DNA of 64,000 nt from Pacificispira spongiicola (GCF_012926505.1 NZ_JABBNT010000003.1:434001-498000), one strand, 5' to 3'; positions 28,726-37,867 are shown, numbered from the stretch's first letter. Made by a program: numbers and translations. Notes: generated by a model not told the origin, from the letters alone.

Positions 28726-28760
28726 AAAGCCGCGGCCTTATGAAGGGGTCGCGGCTTTTT
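28726..28760 (+). terminator. Rho-independent terminator of the pst-pho operon
   Basis: AAAGCCGCG (28726-28734) pairs perfectly with CGCGGCTTT (28750-28758) and runs into TTTTT. It lies 46 bases after the phoB stop, and 5 bases before the stop of the convergent 88-residue gene, so it may also end that transcript. Confidence 0.85.
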
Positions 28761-28764
28761 CCCT

Positions 28765-29031
28765 TTAATGCTGTTCCAGCGCCAGTGTGAACTCGCCCCG
28801 CCGGATGCGATGGGGCAATGTCTCCATGATATCGGCGACATCGTCTTCACCGTGATCTTCGATCATGTCCGTCAGTGCCAGATACAGACAAACTTCCGAT
28901 AAAAGATCGCTGGGCAGTCCTTCCACGCAGGCTTCATCCCACGTGTCCAGAAACAGGGAAATCACGCGTTTGCGCAATTTCTCCGATACTTCCGCACGGG
29001 ACGGCCCGGCGGCTTCATAGTTACTGATCAT
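28765..29031 (-). CDS. Small helical protein of unknown function
   Basis: An 88-residue acidic protein (SEKLRKRVISLFLDTWDEAC near the start, DMIEDHGEDDVADIMETLP near the end), predicted all-helical. GGAGGAACC directly before the ATG at 29031 supports translation. I do not recognise the family. It is convergent with phoB and shares that gene's terminator. No signal peptide, membrane helix or DNA-binding motif is apparent. Confidence 0.7.
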   Translation of the reverse strand: MISNYEAAGPSRAEVSEKLRKRVISLFLDTWDEACVEGLPSDLLSEVCLYLALTDMIEDHGEDDVADIMETLPHRIRRGEFTLALEQH

Positions 29032-29160
29032 GGTTCCTCCGCTCCGGCCAAAGTGCCAGGGTTGCCTGAGCTACAATGACTGGGTACAGCGATTCGGAAA
29101 CGCCTGTCACTAGGCAGAATTTTCCTTCAATAAAAGATAGTTAAGAAGGACAGCTAAAGT

Positions 29161-29181
29161 CGTTTCGAAAGCGTTTCAAAA
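29161..29181. repeat. Direct repeat upstream of the Lhr-type helicase gene
   Basis: CGTTTCGAAAG (29161-29171) is followed by CGTTTCAAAA (29172-29181), an 11-base period. Read as GTTT-N7-GTTT it is one mismatch per half from the alphaproteobacterial LexA site GTTC-N7-GTTC, so it could be a weak SOS box; it lies about 110 bases before the gene. Confidence 0.3.
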
Positions 29182-29272
29182 CCTACTTTAAGACACTGAT
29201 TTTCTACGTGAACCGCTTCATGGACAAATTCACGTCAGGCCCCGGATCGGGGGATTTCCCATCGGGGCGGGA

Positions 29273-31738
29273 GTGACCATACTCCCCATTATGTCTGATG
29301 CCTTACCAACTCTGCCCAGTGCCTTTTCGTCCTGGTTCCGATCCCGGGACTGGGCGCCGCATCCGCATCAGATGGAGATGCTGGCCGTCGACGGGCGTGG
29401 GGAGAACGCGTTGCTGATCGCGCCGACCGGGGGCGGCAAGACATTGGCCGGGTTCCTGCCCAGCCTGATCGATCTTGCGGCGGCCCCGGACCGCAACGGG
29501 TTGCACACGCTCTATATCTCCCCGTTGAAGGCCCTGGCGGTGGATATCCAGCGGAACCTGACCACGCCGATCGAGGAAATGGACCTGCCGATCCGGGTGG
29601 AAACGCGGACCGGGGACACGCCCGCGAACCGGCGGCAGCGTCAGCGGGAAAATCCGCCGCATATCCTGCTGACGACACCGGAATCTTTGTCGGTTCTGCT
29701 GTCCCAGCCGGACAGTTTCGATCTGTTCGCCGGATTGCAACGGATCGTCGTGGACGAAACCCATGCCCTGGTCGGGACGAAGCGCGGCGATCAGCTGGCC
29801 CTGTGCATGGCGCGTCTGTCGCGGATCGCCCCCGATGTGCGCCGCATCGGCCTGTCGGCCACGGTCGCCTGGCCGGAGGAACTAAAGGCCTATATCGCGC
29901 CGGATGCCGATCCGGGGCGCGTCACCACGGTCAACGGCATGCAGGCGAAGCAGGCGGAGGTCAGGCTGCTGGCCACGGATGAAAGCCTGCCCTGGTCCGG
30001 TCATTACGGGCTGCACGCGGTGCCGGAAATCTATCGTGAAATCCAGCAAGCGGGCACGGCCATCGTCTTCGTGAATACCCGCGCCCAGGCGGAGTTGCTG
30101 TTCCAGGCCCTGTGGCATGCGAATGAGGATGCGCTGCCCATCGCCCTGCATCACGGTTCCTTGGACCGGGACCAACGCCGTAAGGTGGAGGCGGCGATGG
30201 CCGACGGCAAATTGCGCGCCGTCGTGGCCACCGCCTCTCTGGATCTGGGTATCGATTGGGCCGCGGTCGACTTGGTTGTGCAGGTCGGCCCGCCGAAGGG
30301 TGTGTCGCGTCTGATCCAGCGGATCGGCCGGGCCGGGCATCGGCTGGATGTGCCGAGCCGAGCCGTGCTGGTCCCCTGTAATCGGTTCGAGGTTCTGGAA
30401 TGCCGCTGCGCCATCGACGGTGTGGCGGAAAACACCCTGGACGGCGATCCGCCGCGCCCCGGCGGGCTGGACGTGCTGGCCCAGCATGTGATGACACTGG
30501 CCTGTGCCGGGCCGATCCATCCCGGTGAGATTTTCGCGGAAATCACCGACGCGTCCCCCTATGCCGATCTGCCGCGCGACACATTCGACGCCGTGCTGCG
30601 CTATGTCGAGGACGGCGGTTATGCGTTGAAAAGCTACGACCGGTGGAAGCGCCTGTTTCACAAGGCCGACGGCACTTACGAAGTATCCTCCCCCCGGATT
30701 GCGCAGCGCCACCGCATGAATATCGGCACCATTGTCGAGGAGGCCCTGCTGAAGGTGCGGATGCGGGGTGGCGGCACTTTGGGAGAGGTGGAGGAGTATT
30801 TCGCGAATATGCTGGAGCCGGGAGACACCTTCCTGTTCGCGGGTCGGATGCTGCGGTTCGAGGCGATCAAGGACATGGCTGTCATTGCCACGGCGGCGCA
30901 GGGCACCGCGCCGAAGGTTCCGGCCTATATGGGCGGGCGCATGCCCTTCACGACGCATCTGTCCGACCGGGTGCGGCATACCCTGTCCGATCCGTCGACC
31001 TGGGGCGGCCTGCCGGACACGGTGCGGGAATGGCTGCGGCTGCAGCAATGGCGGTCGGTTCTGCCCGGCGACGACGGGTTGCTGGTCGAAACCTTCCCGC
31101 GGAACGACAAGGAATATCTCGTCGCCTACAGCTTCGCGGGTCGCAACGCGCATCAGACCCTGGGCATGCTGTTGACCAAGCGGATGGAACGGATGGGATT
31201 GGGGCCGTTGGGCTTCGTTGCCAGCGATTATGTGATCGCGGTGTGGAGCCTGAAACCCGCGCGGGACTTCGCCGCCCTGTTCGACGAGGACATGCTGGGC
31301 GACGACCTGGAAGCCTGGATGGAGGATTGCTCGCTGATGAAGCGGACCTTCCGCAATGTCGCCATCGTCGCGGGCCTGATCGAACGCCGCCAGCCGGGGC
31401 AGGAAAAGACCGGGCGGCAGGTGACCTTCAGTTCCGATTTGATCTATGACGTGCTGCGTCGGCACGAACCGGACCATATCCTGTTGCAGGCGACGCGGCA
31501 GGATGCACGCGGCGGGTTGATCGATGTCGGGCGCTTGGCGGAATTCTTGACCCGCGCAAAGCACGGGATTCGGCACCGACGCCTGGATCGCGTGTCGCCG
31601 CTGGCGGTGCCGATCCTCCTCGAAGTCGGGAAGGAATCCGTCTATGGTGACGCCGAAGCCCAATTGTTCGACGACCTTGCCCGCGACCTGATCGACGACG
31701 CCATGAATGTCGACACGCAGGGCGGATTGCCGCTGTAA
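29273..31738 (+). CDS. Lhr-type ligase-associated DEXH-box helicase
   Basis: An 821-residue superfamily 2 helicase. Motif I is IAPTGGGKTLAGF, motif II VDETHALVGTKRG, motif III LSATVAW, motif IV IVFVNTRAQAEL, and motif VI QRIGRAGHRLD; the C-terminal half carries the Lhr-core winged-helix and WH-extension regions. This is the short Lhr form found next to ATP-dependent DNA ligases, Lexo nuclease and PdeM in many Gram-negative bacteria and assigned to DNA repair. Here PdeM follows by 4 bases, but no ligase or Lexo gene is next to it. The start could be the GTG at 29273 (after GGGGCGGG) or the ATG at 29291. Confidence 0.92.
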   Translation: MTILPIMSDALPTLPSAFSSWFRSRDWAPHPHQMEMLAVDGRGENALLIAPTGGGKTLAGFLPSLIDLAAAPDRNGLHTLYISPLKALAVDIQRNLTTPIEEMDLPIRVETRTGDTPANRRQRQRENPPHILLTTPESLSVLLSQPDSFDLFAGLQRIVVDETHALVGTKRGDQLALCMARLSRIAPDVRRIGLSATVAWPEELKAYIAPDADPGRVTTVNGMQAKQAEVRLLATDESLPWSGHYGLHAVPEIYREIQQAGTAIVFVNTRAQAELLFQALWHANEDALPIALHHGSLDRDQRRKVEAAMADGKLRAVVATASLDLGIDWAAVDLVVQVGPPKGVSRLIQRIGRAGHRLDVPSRAVLVPCNRFEVLECRCAIDGVAENTLDGDPPRPGGLDVLAQHVMTLACAGPIHPGEIFAEITDASPYADLPRDTFDAVLRYVEDGGYALKSYDRWKRLFHKADGTYEVSSPRIAQRHRMNIGTIVEEALLKVRMRGGGTLGEVEEYFANMLEPGDTFLFAGRMLRFEAIKDMAVIATAAQGTAPKVPAYMGGRMPFTTHLSDRVRHTLSDPSTWGGLPDTVREWLRLQQWRSVLPGDDGLLVETFPRNDKEYLVAYSFAGRNAHQTLGMLLTKRMERMGLGPLGFVASDYVIAVWSLKPARDFAALFDEDMLGDDLEAWMEDCSLMKRTFRNVAIVAGLIERRQPGQEKTGRQVTFSSDLIYDVLRRHEPDHILLQATRQDARGGLIDVGRLAEFLTRAKHGIRHRRLDRVSPLAVPILLEVGKESVYGDAEAQLFDDLARDLIDDAMNVDTQGGLPL

Positions 31739-31742
31739 CCCA

Positions 31743-32468
31743 ATGACCCAATTCGCCGACATAACGCTAAACGGTGTCCGCCTTCAGGCTTGGGCGGATG
31801 GCAGCCTTTACTGGCCGGACGGACAGACCTTGATCGTCTCCGACCTGCATCTGGAAAAGGGGTCGTCCTATGCCAGGCGCGGTCAGATGCTGCCGCCCTA
31901 TGACAGCCGCGCGACGCTGGAACGGTTGGACCGCGCACTGACGGGCCGGGCGGTGCGACGGCTGATCTGCCTGGGCGATTCGTTCCACGATCAAGGCGCG
32001 GCGGATCGATTGGGCGGGGACGAGCGCAACGCCCTGATCGCCTTGACGGAGCAGGTGGAAACAATCTGGATCGCCGGTAATCACGATCCCGCTCCGCCGC
32101 CGGATTTCGGCGGTATGGTGGTGGAAGACCTTGTCGAGGGCGGGCTCGTTTTCCGGCATGAGGCCGATACGCAAACCGGCTGGGGCGAAATATCCGGCCA
32201 CTACCATCCCAAGGCTGGACTGTCGGCGAAGGGGCGGCGGCTGTCCGGCCCCTGTTTTATGGAAGACGGACGACGGCTGATCATGCCCGCTTTCGGCAGC
32301 TATACCGGCGGATTGTCGGTTCTGGACCCGGTCTATCGCCCCCTGTTTCAGACGGGGTTCCGGGTGCATATCACCAGTCGCCACGGTGTCTTGTCGGTAT
32401 CGGAAGACAGGCTGAGACAGTCGAACCGGGCCGAAGCGGGTGCCTCGGCCCGGTTGCTGCGGCGCTAG
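31743..32468 (+). CDS. pdeM: PdeM-type ligase-associated metallophosphoesterase
   Basis: A 241-residue calcineurin-like phosphoesterase with intact metal motifs: SDLHLEKG, CLGDSFHD, IAGNHDP and the late GHYHPKAG. This pattern and its place directly after the Lhr-type helicase identify the PdeM family, a nuclease or phosphoesterase partner of that helicase in DNA repair. The ATG at 31743 is 4 bases after the helicase stop, so translation is probably coupled. Its intact metal site contrasts with the eroded one in the phosphatase-fold gene at 352. Confidence 0.88.
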   Translation: MTQFADITLNGVRLQAWADGSLYWPDGQTLIVSDLHLEKGSSYARRGQMLPPYDSRATLERLDRALTGRAVRRLICLGDSFHDQGAADRLGGDERNALIALTEQVETIWIAGNHDPAPPPDFGGMVVEDLVEGGLVFRHEADTQTGWGEISGHYHPKAGLSAKGRRLSGPCFMEDGRRLIMPAFGSYTGGLSVLDPVYRPLFQTGFRVHITSRHGVLSVSEDRLRQSNRAEAGASARLLRR

Positions 32469-32521
32469 ACGGTTGGGTGGGGAGTATCCAACGCCGTCTC
32501 TCTATACGCAGGGGCCCGGCC

Positions 32522-32546
32522 ATTGGATTACCGGCGCTGATCCAAT
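32522..32546. promoter_or_regulatory. Inverted repeat upstream of the photolyase gene
   Basis: ATTGGAT (32522-32528) and ATCCAAT (32540-32546) are a perfect inverted repeat with an 11-base spacer, flanked by CCGGCC on the left and GGCCGG on the right, which extend the dyad. It ends about 50 bases before the photolyase ATG. No T-tract follows on either strand, so an operator is likelier than a terminator. Confidence 0.4.
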
Positions 32547-32598
32547 TTCGGGGGCCGGACCGTAAAAAGTTAAAAATCGGTACCGAAAAGAGCGATAG

Positions 32599-33978
32599 AT
32601 GCCTTCCCCTTCCCTGATCTGGTTCCGCAAGGATTTGCGACTGACGGATAATCCGGCTCTACAGGCGGCGCTGAACAGCAAGTCGCCGGTGATCTGCCTT
32701 TTCATTCTGGATGACCGTATCGACGGCAGCTTGCCGATGGGCGGGGCATCGGCCTGGTGGCTGCATCACAGTCTGGCGGCGCTCGACACCGCCTTGCGGG
32801 ATCGCGGTGGGAAATTGATCCTGCGCCGGGGGGCGGCTCTACCGATCCTGGAGGATATATGCCGCAGGGCGGATGTCGGCGCGGTCTACTGGAATCGCTG
32901 CTACGATCCGGCCGCGATCGACCGGGACACGGCGATCAAGAAGGCGCTGAGCGAGGCGGGCGTCGTGGTCGAAAGCTTCAACGGGTCTCTGCTGCGCGAA
33001 CCGTGGGAGGTCAAAACCAAGACCGGCGGCGCGTATAGCGTCTTCACCCCATTCTGGAAGGCGTCCTGTGCCTTGGGTGAGCCGGACCGCCCGACCCCAG
33101 CGCCGGAGACGCTGCCCGGCTATTCCGGGGATCTGGATGCTGAAACGCTGGAATCCTGGTCTCTGGTGCCGACGAGGCCCGATTGGGCGGGCGGATTGCG
33201 GGAAACCTGGCAGCCGGGGGAAAACGGCGCGCGCGCGCGGTTCGACGCCTTCCTGGACAAGGATATTGCGGGTTATGGCGAACGCCGGAACCGACCCGAT
33301 TGGGATCGAACGTCGCGGCTGAGTCCACATCTGGCCTTCGGCGAATTGTCGGTGCGGGAAATCTGGCATGCGGCGCTGGGGCATGCCCGCTTCGTTCTGG
33401 ATGGTGAGGAGTCCGGGGCCTGGTCCTTCCTGCGGGAGGTCGGCTGGCGCGACTTCAACCACAATCTGCTGTTCCACAATCCGGACATGCCGACAGTCAA
33501 TTTCCACCGAAAGTTCGATGCCTTCCCCTGGCGGGAGGATGAGGACGGTTTCCAGGCCTGGTGCCGGGGGCGCACGGGCTATCCTCTGGTCGATGCCGGG
33601 ATGCGGGAGCTATGGCATACGGGTTTCATGCACAATCGCGTGCGGATGGTTGCGGCGTCCTTTCTGATCAAGCATCTGCTGGTCGATTGGCGCCGGGGGG
33701 AGGCATGGTTCCGCGACACGCTGGTCGATGCGGATCTGGCCAACAATGTCTGCAACTGGCAATGGGTCGCAGGTTGCGGTGCGGATGCGGCCCCGTATTT
33801 CCGCATTTTCAACCCGACGGGGCAGGCCGAAAAATTCGATCCGGACCAGGCCTATATCCGGCGCTGGGTGCCGGAACTGGCACACGGGGGCGAAGACTAT
33901 CCCGCGCCCATCGTGGATCATAGGATGGCGCGTCAGCGGGCGCTCGACGCCTATGCCGACATTAAAGGGGCGGTATAA
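32599..33978 (+). CDS. phrB: Class I deoxyribodipyrimidine photolyase
   Basis: A 459-residue photolyase. The N-terminal antenna-binding Rossmann domain begins SLIWFRKDLRLTDNPAL. The C-terminal FAD domain holds WRDFNHNLLFHNPDMP, GYPLVDAGMRELWHTGFMHN, WRRGEAWFRDTLVDADLANN and NPTGQAEKFDPDQAYI, all diagnostic of bacterial CPD photolyases. It splits UV-induced pyrimidine dimers with blue light. It is a separate unit 130 bases after pdeM; together with the helicase-PdeM pair it makes a DNA-repair neighbourhood. Cryptochrome-like relatives are a less likely alternative. Confidence 0.93.
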   Translation: MPSPSLIWFRKDLRLTDNPALQAALNSKSPVICLFILDDRIDGSLPMGGASAWWLHHSLAALDTALRDRGGKLILRRGAALPILEDICRRADVGAVYWNRCYDPAAIDRDTAIKKALSEAGVVVESFNGSLLREPWEVKTKTGGAYSVFTPFWKASCALGEPDRPTPAPETLPGYSGDLDAETLESWSLVPTRPDWAGGLRETWQPGENGARARFDAFLDKDIAGYGERRNRPDWDRTSRLSPHLAFGELSVREIWHAALGHARFVLDGEESGAWSFLREVGWRDFNHNLLFHNPDMPTVNFHRKFDAFPWREDEDGFQAWCRGRTGYPLVDAGMRELWHTGFMHNRVRMVAASFLIKHLLVDWRRGEAWFRDTLVDADLANNVCNWQWVAGCGADAAPYFRIFNPTGQAEKFDPDQAYIRRWVPELAHGGEDYPAPIVDHRMARQRALDAYADIKGAV

Positions 33979-33984
33979 AATCAG

Positions 33985-34024
33985 GGGTCACACCAACTTC
34001 ACGACCCGGTCATGGATCGGTAAC
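33985..34024 (+). promoter_or_regulatory. Pho box (four PhoB half-sites) of phoX
   Basis: Half-sites GGGTCAC (33985), ACTTCAC (33996), CGGTCAT (34007) and CGGTAAC (34018) start exactly 11 bases apart with 4-base spacers. They match the CTGTCAT/CTGTCAC unit at 4 to 6 of 7 positions. The array begins just after the photolyase stop and ends 52 bases before the phoX ATG; TGATAG about 12 bases further is a possible -10. Confidence 0.65.
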
Positions 34025-34076
34025 CGGTGCGGTGTTGATAGAGCGGCATTTTGCGATCTGTGAAAGGAGACCCACC

Positions 34077-36008
34077 ATGTCGCATTCCCCGACGGAGACG
34101 TTCGAAACCTCCGAAGACCTGCCGACCAATACCAGCGGTAATGAGACCTTTGCGGCGCTCTGTAGCCGTCGTTTCCTGTTGAAGGGCATGCTGGCCGCCG
34201 GGACCGCCTTGTCCTTCGGCGGTTTGGCCAATCCGTTGCGCGCCGCCGGTGGGGCCGCGTTCTCCTTTGACGAAATCAGCCACGGCGTGGACGAAACCCA
34301 CCATGTCGCGCCGGGCTATAACGCCGATATCCTGCTGCGCTGGGGCGATGCGCTGTTCCCCGATTCGCCCGCCTTCGATCCGATGACGCAGACCGCGGCG
34401 ACGCAGGAACGTCAGTTCGGTTACAACAACGACTTCATCGGCGTGATTCCGCTGGCGGCGGATCGCGCTGTTCTGTGCGTGAACCACGAATATACCAGCC
34501 CGGAAGTCATGTTCCCCGGTCTGAACGGCGCGGAAATGGCGGATAGCGCCGATCTGGTCGATATCGAAATGGCGGCCCATGGCGGCACGGTGGTCGAAAT
34601 CACCCGCGACGGATCGGGCAAATGGGCGGTCGATACGAACGGCGCGCGCAACCGCCGCATCACGGTGAACACGCCGATGCGCCTGTCCGGCCCCGCCGCC
34701 GGTCATGACCGGGTGAAGACCAAGGCCGACCCGGACGGCATGACCGTGCTTGGCACTTTCAACAACTGTGCCGGGGGCATCACGCCCTGGGGCACCTATC
34801 TGATGGCCGAAGAAAACTTCAACGGCTATTTCCTTGGCAAGGACGCGGCGGAAAGCCATCCGGAAGCCGATGCCCTGAAACGCTATGGCGCGCCGGGCGA
34901 ATGGTATGCCTGGGGCAAGTATCACGATCGTTTCGACATCGCGAAGGAACCGAACGAAGTGAACCGCTTCGGCTGGGTCGTCGAAGTCGACGTGGAAGAT
35001 CCGGCGTCCACGCCGGTGAAGCGCACGGCGATGGGCCGCTTCAAACATGAAGGCGCCGAAACCATCGTCAACGGCGACGGTCGCGTCGTCGTCTATATGG
35101 GTGACGATCAGCGTTTCGATTACCTGTACAAATTCGTCACCGACGGGAAATACGACCCGGCGAACCGCGCGGCGAACAAGGACCTGCTGGATCACGGCAC
35201 GCTGTCGGTTGCGAAATTCGGCGAAGACGGCTCCGTCACCTGGCTGCCGCTGACCCATGGCACCGGTCCGCTGACTGCCGAAAACGGCTTCAAGGATCAG
35301 GGCGACGTCCTGATTTCCACCCGTCAGGCGTCGGACCTGCTGGGCGCGACCAAGATGGACCGCCCGGAAGACGTCCAGGCCAATCCGAAAACGGGCAAGG
35401 TCTATGTCATGCTGACCAACAATTCCAAGCGCAAACCGGAACAGGTGGACGGCCCGAATCCGCGCGCGGAAAATACCTTCGGTCAGATCGTCGAACTGAC
35501 GCCGGAGGGCGGCGATCACGGGTCGGACAAGGCGACCTGGGACATGCTGGTCGTCTGCGGCGATCCGTCGAACCCGGATGTCGGCGCGAAATGGAACACG
35601 GCGACGACGGAAAACGGCTGGTTCGCCTCCCCCGACAACTGCACGGTCGATCCGTCGGGCCGCCTGTGGGTGTCCACGGACCAGGGCAGCAGTTGGGCCA
35701 AATCCGGCACGGCGGACGGGCTGTGGGCGATGGAAACCGACGGCGACCTGCGGGGAACGGGCAAGATGTTCTTCCGTGTGCCGATCGGCGCGGAACTGTG
35801 CGGCCCGGCCTTCCACGAAGACGGCACCACCCTGTTCCTGGCCGTTCAGCATCCGGCGACCGACGGGACGAAGAACTATCCCGGCTTCGAACGCAATTCG
35901 ACCTTCGAAGACCCGGCGACCCGTTGGCCCGACTTCAAGGACGGCATGCCGCCGCGCCCGTCCGTGGTCATGATCACGCGTCAGGATAAGGGCAAGATCG
36001 GCGTCTGA
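34077..36008 (+). CDS. phoX: PhoX-type alkaline phosphatase (Tat-exported)
   Basis: A 643-residue protein with a twin-arginine signal (SRRFLLKGMLAAGTALSF at about residues 36-53). The mature domain (VNHEYTSPEVMF, NNCAGGITPWGTYLMAEENF, YMGDDQRFDYLYKFV, SPDNCTVDPSGRLWVSTDQG) matches the PhoX/DUF839 family of calcium- and iron-dependent phosphomonoesterases. It releases phosphate from organic phosphate esters in the periplasm or outside the cell for uptake by Pst. AAAGGAGA precedes the ATG at 34077; an upstream in-frame ATG has no ribosome site and would place the twin arginines too deep. It is controlled by the Pho box just upstream. Confidence 0.92.
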   Translation: MSHSPTETFETSEDLPTNTSGNETFAALCSRRFLLKGMLAAGTALSFGGLANPLRAAGGAAFSFDEISHGVDETHHVAPGYNADILLRWGDALFPDSPAFDPMTQTAATQERQFGYNNDFIGVIPLAADRAVLCVNHEYTSPEVMFPGLNGAEMADSADLVDIEMAAHGGTVVEITRDGSGKWAVDTNGARNRRITVNTPMRLSGPAAGHDRVKTKADPDGMTVLGTFNNCAGGITPWGTYLMAEENFNGYFLGKDAAESHPEADALKRYGAPGEWYAWGKYHDRFDIAKEPNEVNRFGWVVEVDVEDPASTPVKRTAMGRFKHEGAETIVNGDGRVVVYMGDDQRFDYLYKFVTDGKYDPANRAANKDLLDHGTLSVAKFGEDGSVTWLPLTHGTGPLTAENGFKDQGDVLISTRQASDLLGATKMDRPEDVQANPKTGKVYVMLTNNSKRKPEQVDGPNPRAENTFGQIVELTPEGGDHGSDKATWDMLVVCGDPSNPDVGAKWNTATTENGWFASPDNCTVDPSGRLWVSTDQGSSWAKSGTADGLWAMETDGDLRGTGKMFFRVPIGAELCGPAFHEDGTTLFLAVQHPATDGTKNYPGFERNSTFEDPATRWPDFKDGMPPRPSVVMITRQDKGKIGV

Positions 36009-36030
36009 CGCGACCCTGGACCGACATAAA

Positions 36031-36065
36031 GAAGGGGGAGGGACCAACCGGTTCCTCCCCCTTTT
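36031..36065. terminator. Terminator between phoX and the HD-GYP gene
   Basis: AAGGGGGAGGGACC (36032-36045) pairs with GGTTCCTCCCCCTT (36050-36063) with one wobble and a 4-base loop, then TTTTC. It lies between two convergent stop codons and can serve both. Confidence 0.8.
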
Positions 36066-36082
36066 CGTGACTTACGGGGCTG

Positions 36083-37867
36083 TTACTCCGCCGCTTCCTT
36101 GGAGGCGAGCAGCTCCGGATTCGGCAGGTAATCGTCGATGGAAACCGGATCGATCTGCGACGGGTCCAGGAATTCGTCGGCATAGCGTTGCCAGACGCCC
36201 GATTTCAGGAACAGGTCGAACAGATCGGCGTCGATATGCTGATCCTGGCACATGAATTTCATGATTTTCAGCGACTCGCTGATCGTCTTGGCCTTCTTGT
36301 ACGGACGGTCGGCGGCGGTCAGGGCCTCGAAGATATCGGCGATGGCCATGATCCGCGCCGGGATTGACATATCCGACTTCTTCAACCCGCGCGGATAGCC
36401 GGTGCCGTCCATCTTTTCGTGGTGGCCGCCGGCATATTCCGGGACGCGCTTCATCTTCTTCGGGAAGGGCAGCTGTTCCAGCATCTTGATCGTGACGACG
36501 ATGTGGTCGTTGATCTTTTCCCGCTCTTCCGCCGTCAGCGTGCCGCGCCGGATCGACAGGTTGTAGAGTTCGCCCTGATTGTACTGGTCGACCAGATGTT
36601 CGGGCAGGTCGCCCAGCAGCGGTTCCGTCGCCGGCGGCGGCGGCGGCGGGTTCTGTTTGACGCGCAGGGCTTCGACCGGGCTCAATCCCATGGCCTTGTC
36701 GAAATGCCGCGTCCAGGTCTGCGCGCCGATTTCCTTCAGGCGCACGATATCCTCGTCATCCATGAATTCGCCGCCGACATTGGCCGTGGCGACGAAATGG
36801 TATTCTTCCTGGAGCTTGTCGCAGGCGAATTGGAAATCCCGGTCGCAGGTATCGGGGTCTTCCCCGGCCAGCTTGCGCTTCAGACAGTCGATTTCCGCAT
36901 CCCGGCGCAGAACCTCGAACCGGGTGCGGACCTCGTGAATCCGGTTATAGATCGTCTCCAGCTTGGAGGCCTTGTCGACGACATATTCCGGTGTCGTAAC
37001 CTTGCCGCAATCGTGAAGCCAGGCCGCGACATGCAGTTCGTACCACTGGTCCTCGTTCAGGTCGAAGCCCTTGAAGATACCGTATTCGGCCTCGCAGGCG
37101 GCTTCGGCCAGCAGCTTCGTAATTTCCGGCACGCGCTGACAATGGCCGCCGGTATAGGGCGACTTGTCATCGATCGACGCCGCGATCATCTCGATCAACG
37201 AGTTCCACAGGGCCCGTTGCTGCTGGATCAGCATCTGGTTTTCAAGCGCGACCGCCGCCTGACTGGTCAGCGCCTCGATCATCGCCTGCATCGACGTTTC
37301 GAACGGGATCGTCGTGCCGCCCATATCCCGCGCATTGATCAACTGCAGGACACCGATGACTTCCCGCGCCGTGTTGATCATCGGCACGGTCAGGAAGGAA
37401 CAGGACCGATATCCGGTCGTTTCGTCGAATTTCTTGGTGCCGGAGAAGTCGAACTCCTCCGCCTCGTAGGCGTCGGCGATATTGCTCGCCGTGGCCTGAT
37501 GATAGACCGCCGACGCGACGTTGTTCATATTCTTGGAACCGTCGGGACGGTACAACGGGACCGGCGGGAACGGGATTTTCTTGCCCGTCGTGCCGCCCAT
37601 GGCGATGTTCAACGTGTCGTTCCGCATGATCTGGAAGGACAGACCGGTTTCGTCCTCCGTCACCAGATACAGGGTGCCGCCGTCGGCGTTGTAGATCGAT
37701 TTCGCCTCCAGGAGGATCATCTCCATCAGGCGGTCGTGATTCTTCTCCGCCGAAAGCGCAATGCCCAGCTCCACCAGCCGATGGACCATCTTTTCACCCG
37801 CGCGCCGCCCGAATGGGTGGTCGCGGCGATCGTCCTCACTGCCGATAGCGTCTTGGTCCTGACTCAT
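36083..37867 (-). CDS. GAF and HD-GYP domain phosphohydrolase
   Basis: A 594-residue soluble protein. A GAF domain (about 25-210; YRSCSFLTVPMIN, VIGVLQLINARD) precedes an HD-GYP domain. The HD motif is AAWLHDCGK and the GYP motif GGHHEKMDGTGYPRG, both intact, so c-di-GMP hydrolysis is expected. Between them is an unusually long insert of roughly 200 residues containing KLETIYNRIHEVRTRFEVL and a run of six prolines; the same layout occurs in other GAF-HD-GYP proteins I know of. The ligand of the GAF domain is unknown. ATG at 37867 is preferred to a TTG five codons upstream. Confidence 0.88.
   Translation of the reverse strand: MSQDQDAIGSEDDRRDHPFGRRAGEKMVHRLVELGIALSAEKNHDRLMEMILLEAKSIYNADGGTLYLVTEDETGLSFQIMRNDTLNIAMGGTTGKKIPFPPVPLYRPDGSKNMNNVASAVYHQATASNIADAYEAEEFDFSGTKKFDETTGYRSCSFLTVPMINTAREVIGVLQLINARDMGGTTIPFETSMQAMIEALTSQAAVALENQMLIQQQRALWNSLIEMIAASIDDKSPYTGGHCQRVPEITKLLAEAACEAEYGIFKGFDLNEDQWYELHVAAWLHDCGKVTTPEYVVDKASKLETIYNRIHEVRTRFEVLRRDAEIDCLKRKLAGEDPDTCDRDFQFACDKLQEEYHFVATANVGGEFMDDEDIVRLKEIGAQTWTRHFDKAMGLSPVEALRVKQNPPPPPPATEPLLGDLPEHLVDQYNQGELYNLSIRRGTLTAEEREKINDHIVVTIKMLEQLPFPKKMKRVPEYAGGHHEKMDGTGYPRGLKKSDMSIPARIMAIADIFEALTAADRPYKKAKTISESLKIMKFMCQDQHIDADLFDLFLKSGVWQRYADEFLDPSQIDPVSIDDYLPNPELLASKEAAE

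Noticed and set aside
36031-36065. Hairpin between phoX and the HD-GYP gene considered as a regulatory operator
   Set aside because: It lies between convergent stop codons and has a T run after it, so a shared terminator is simpler.
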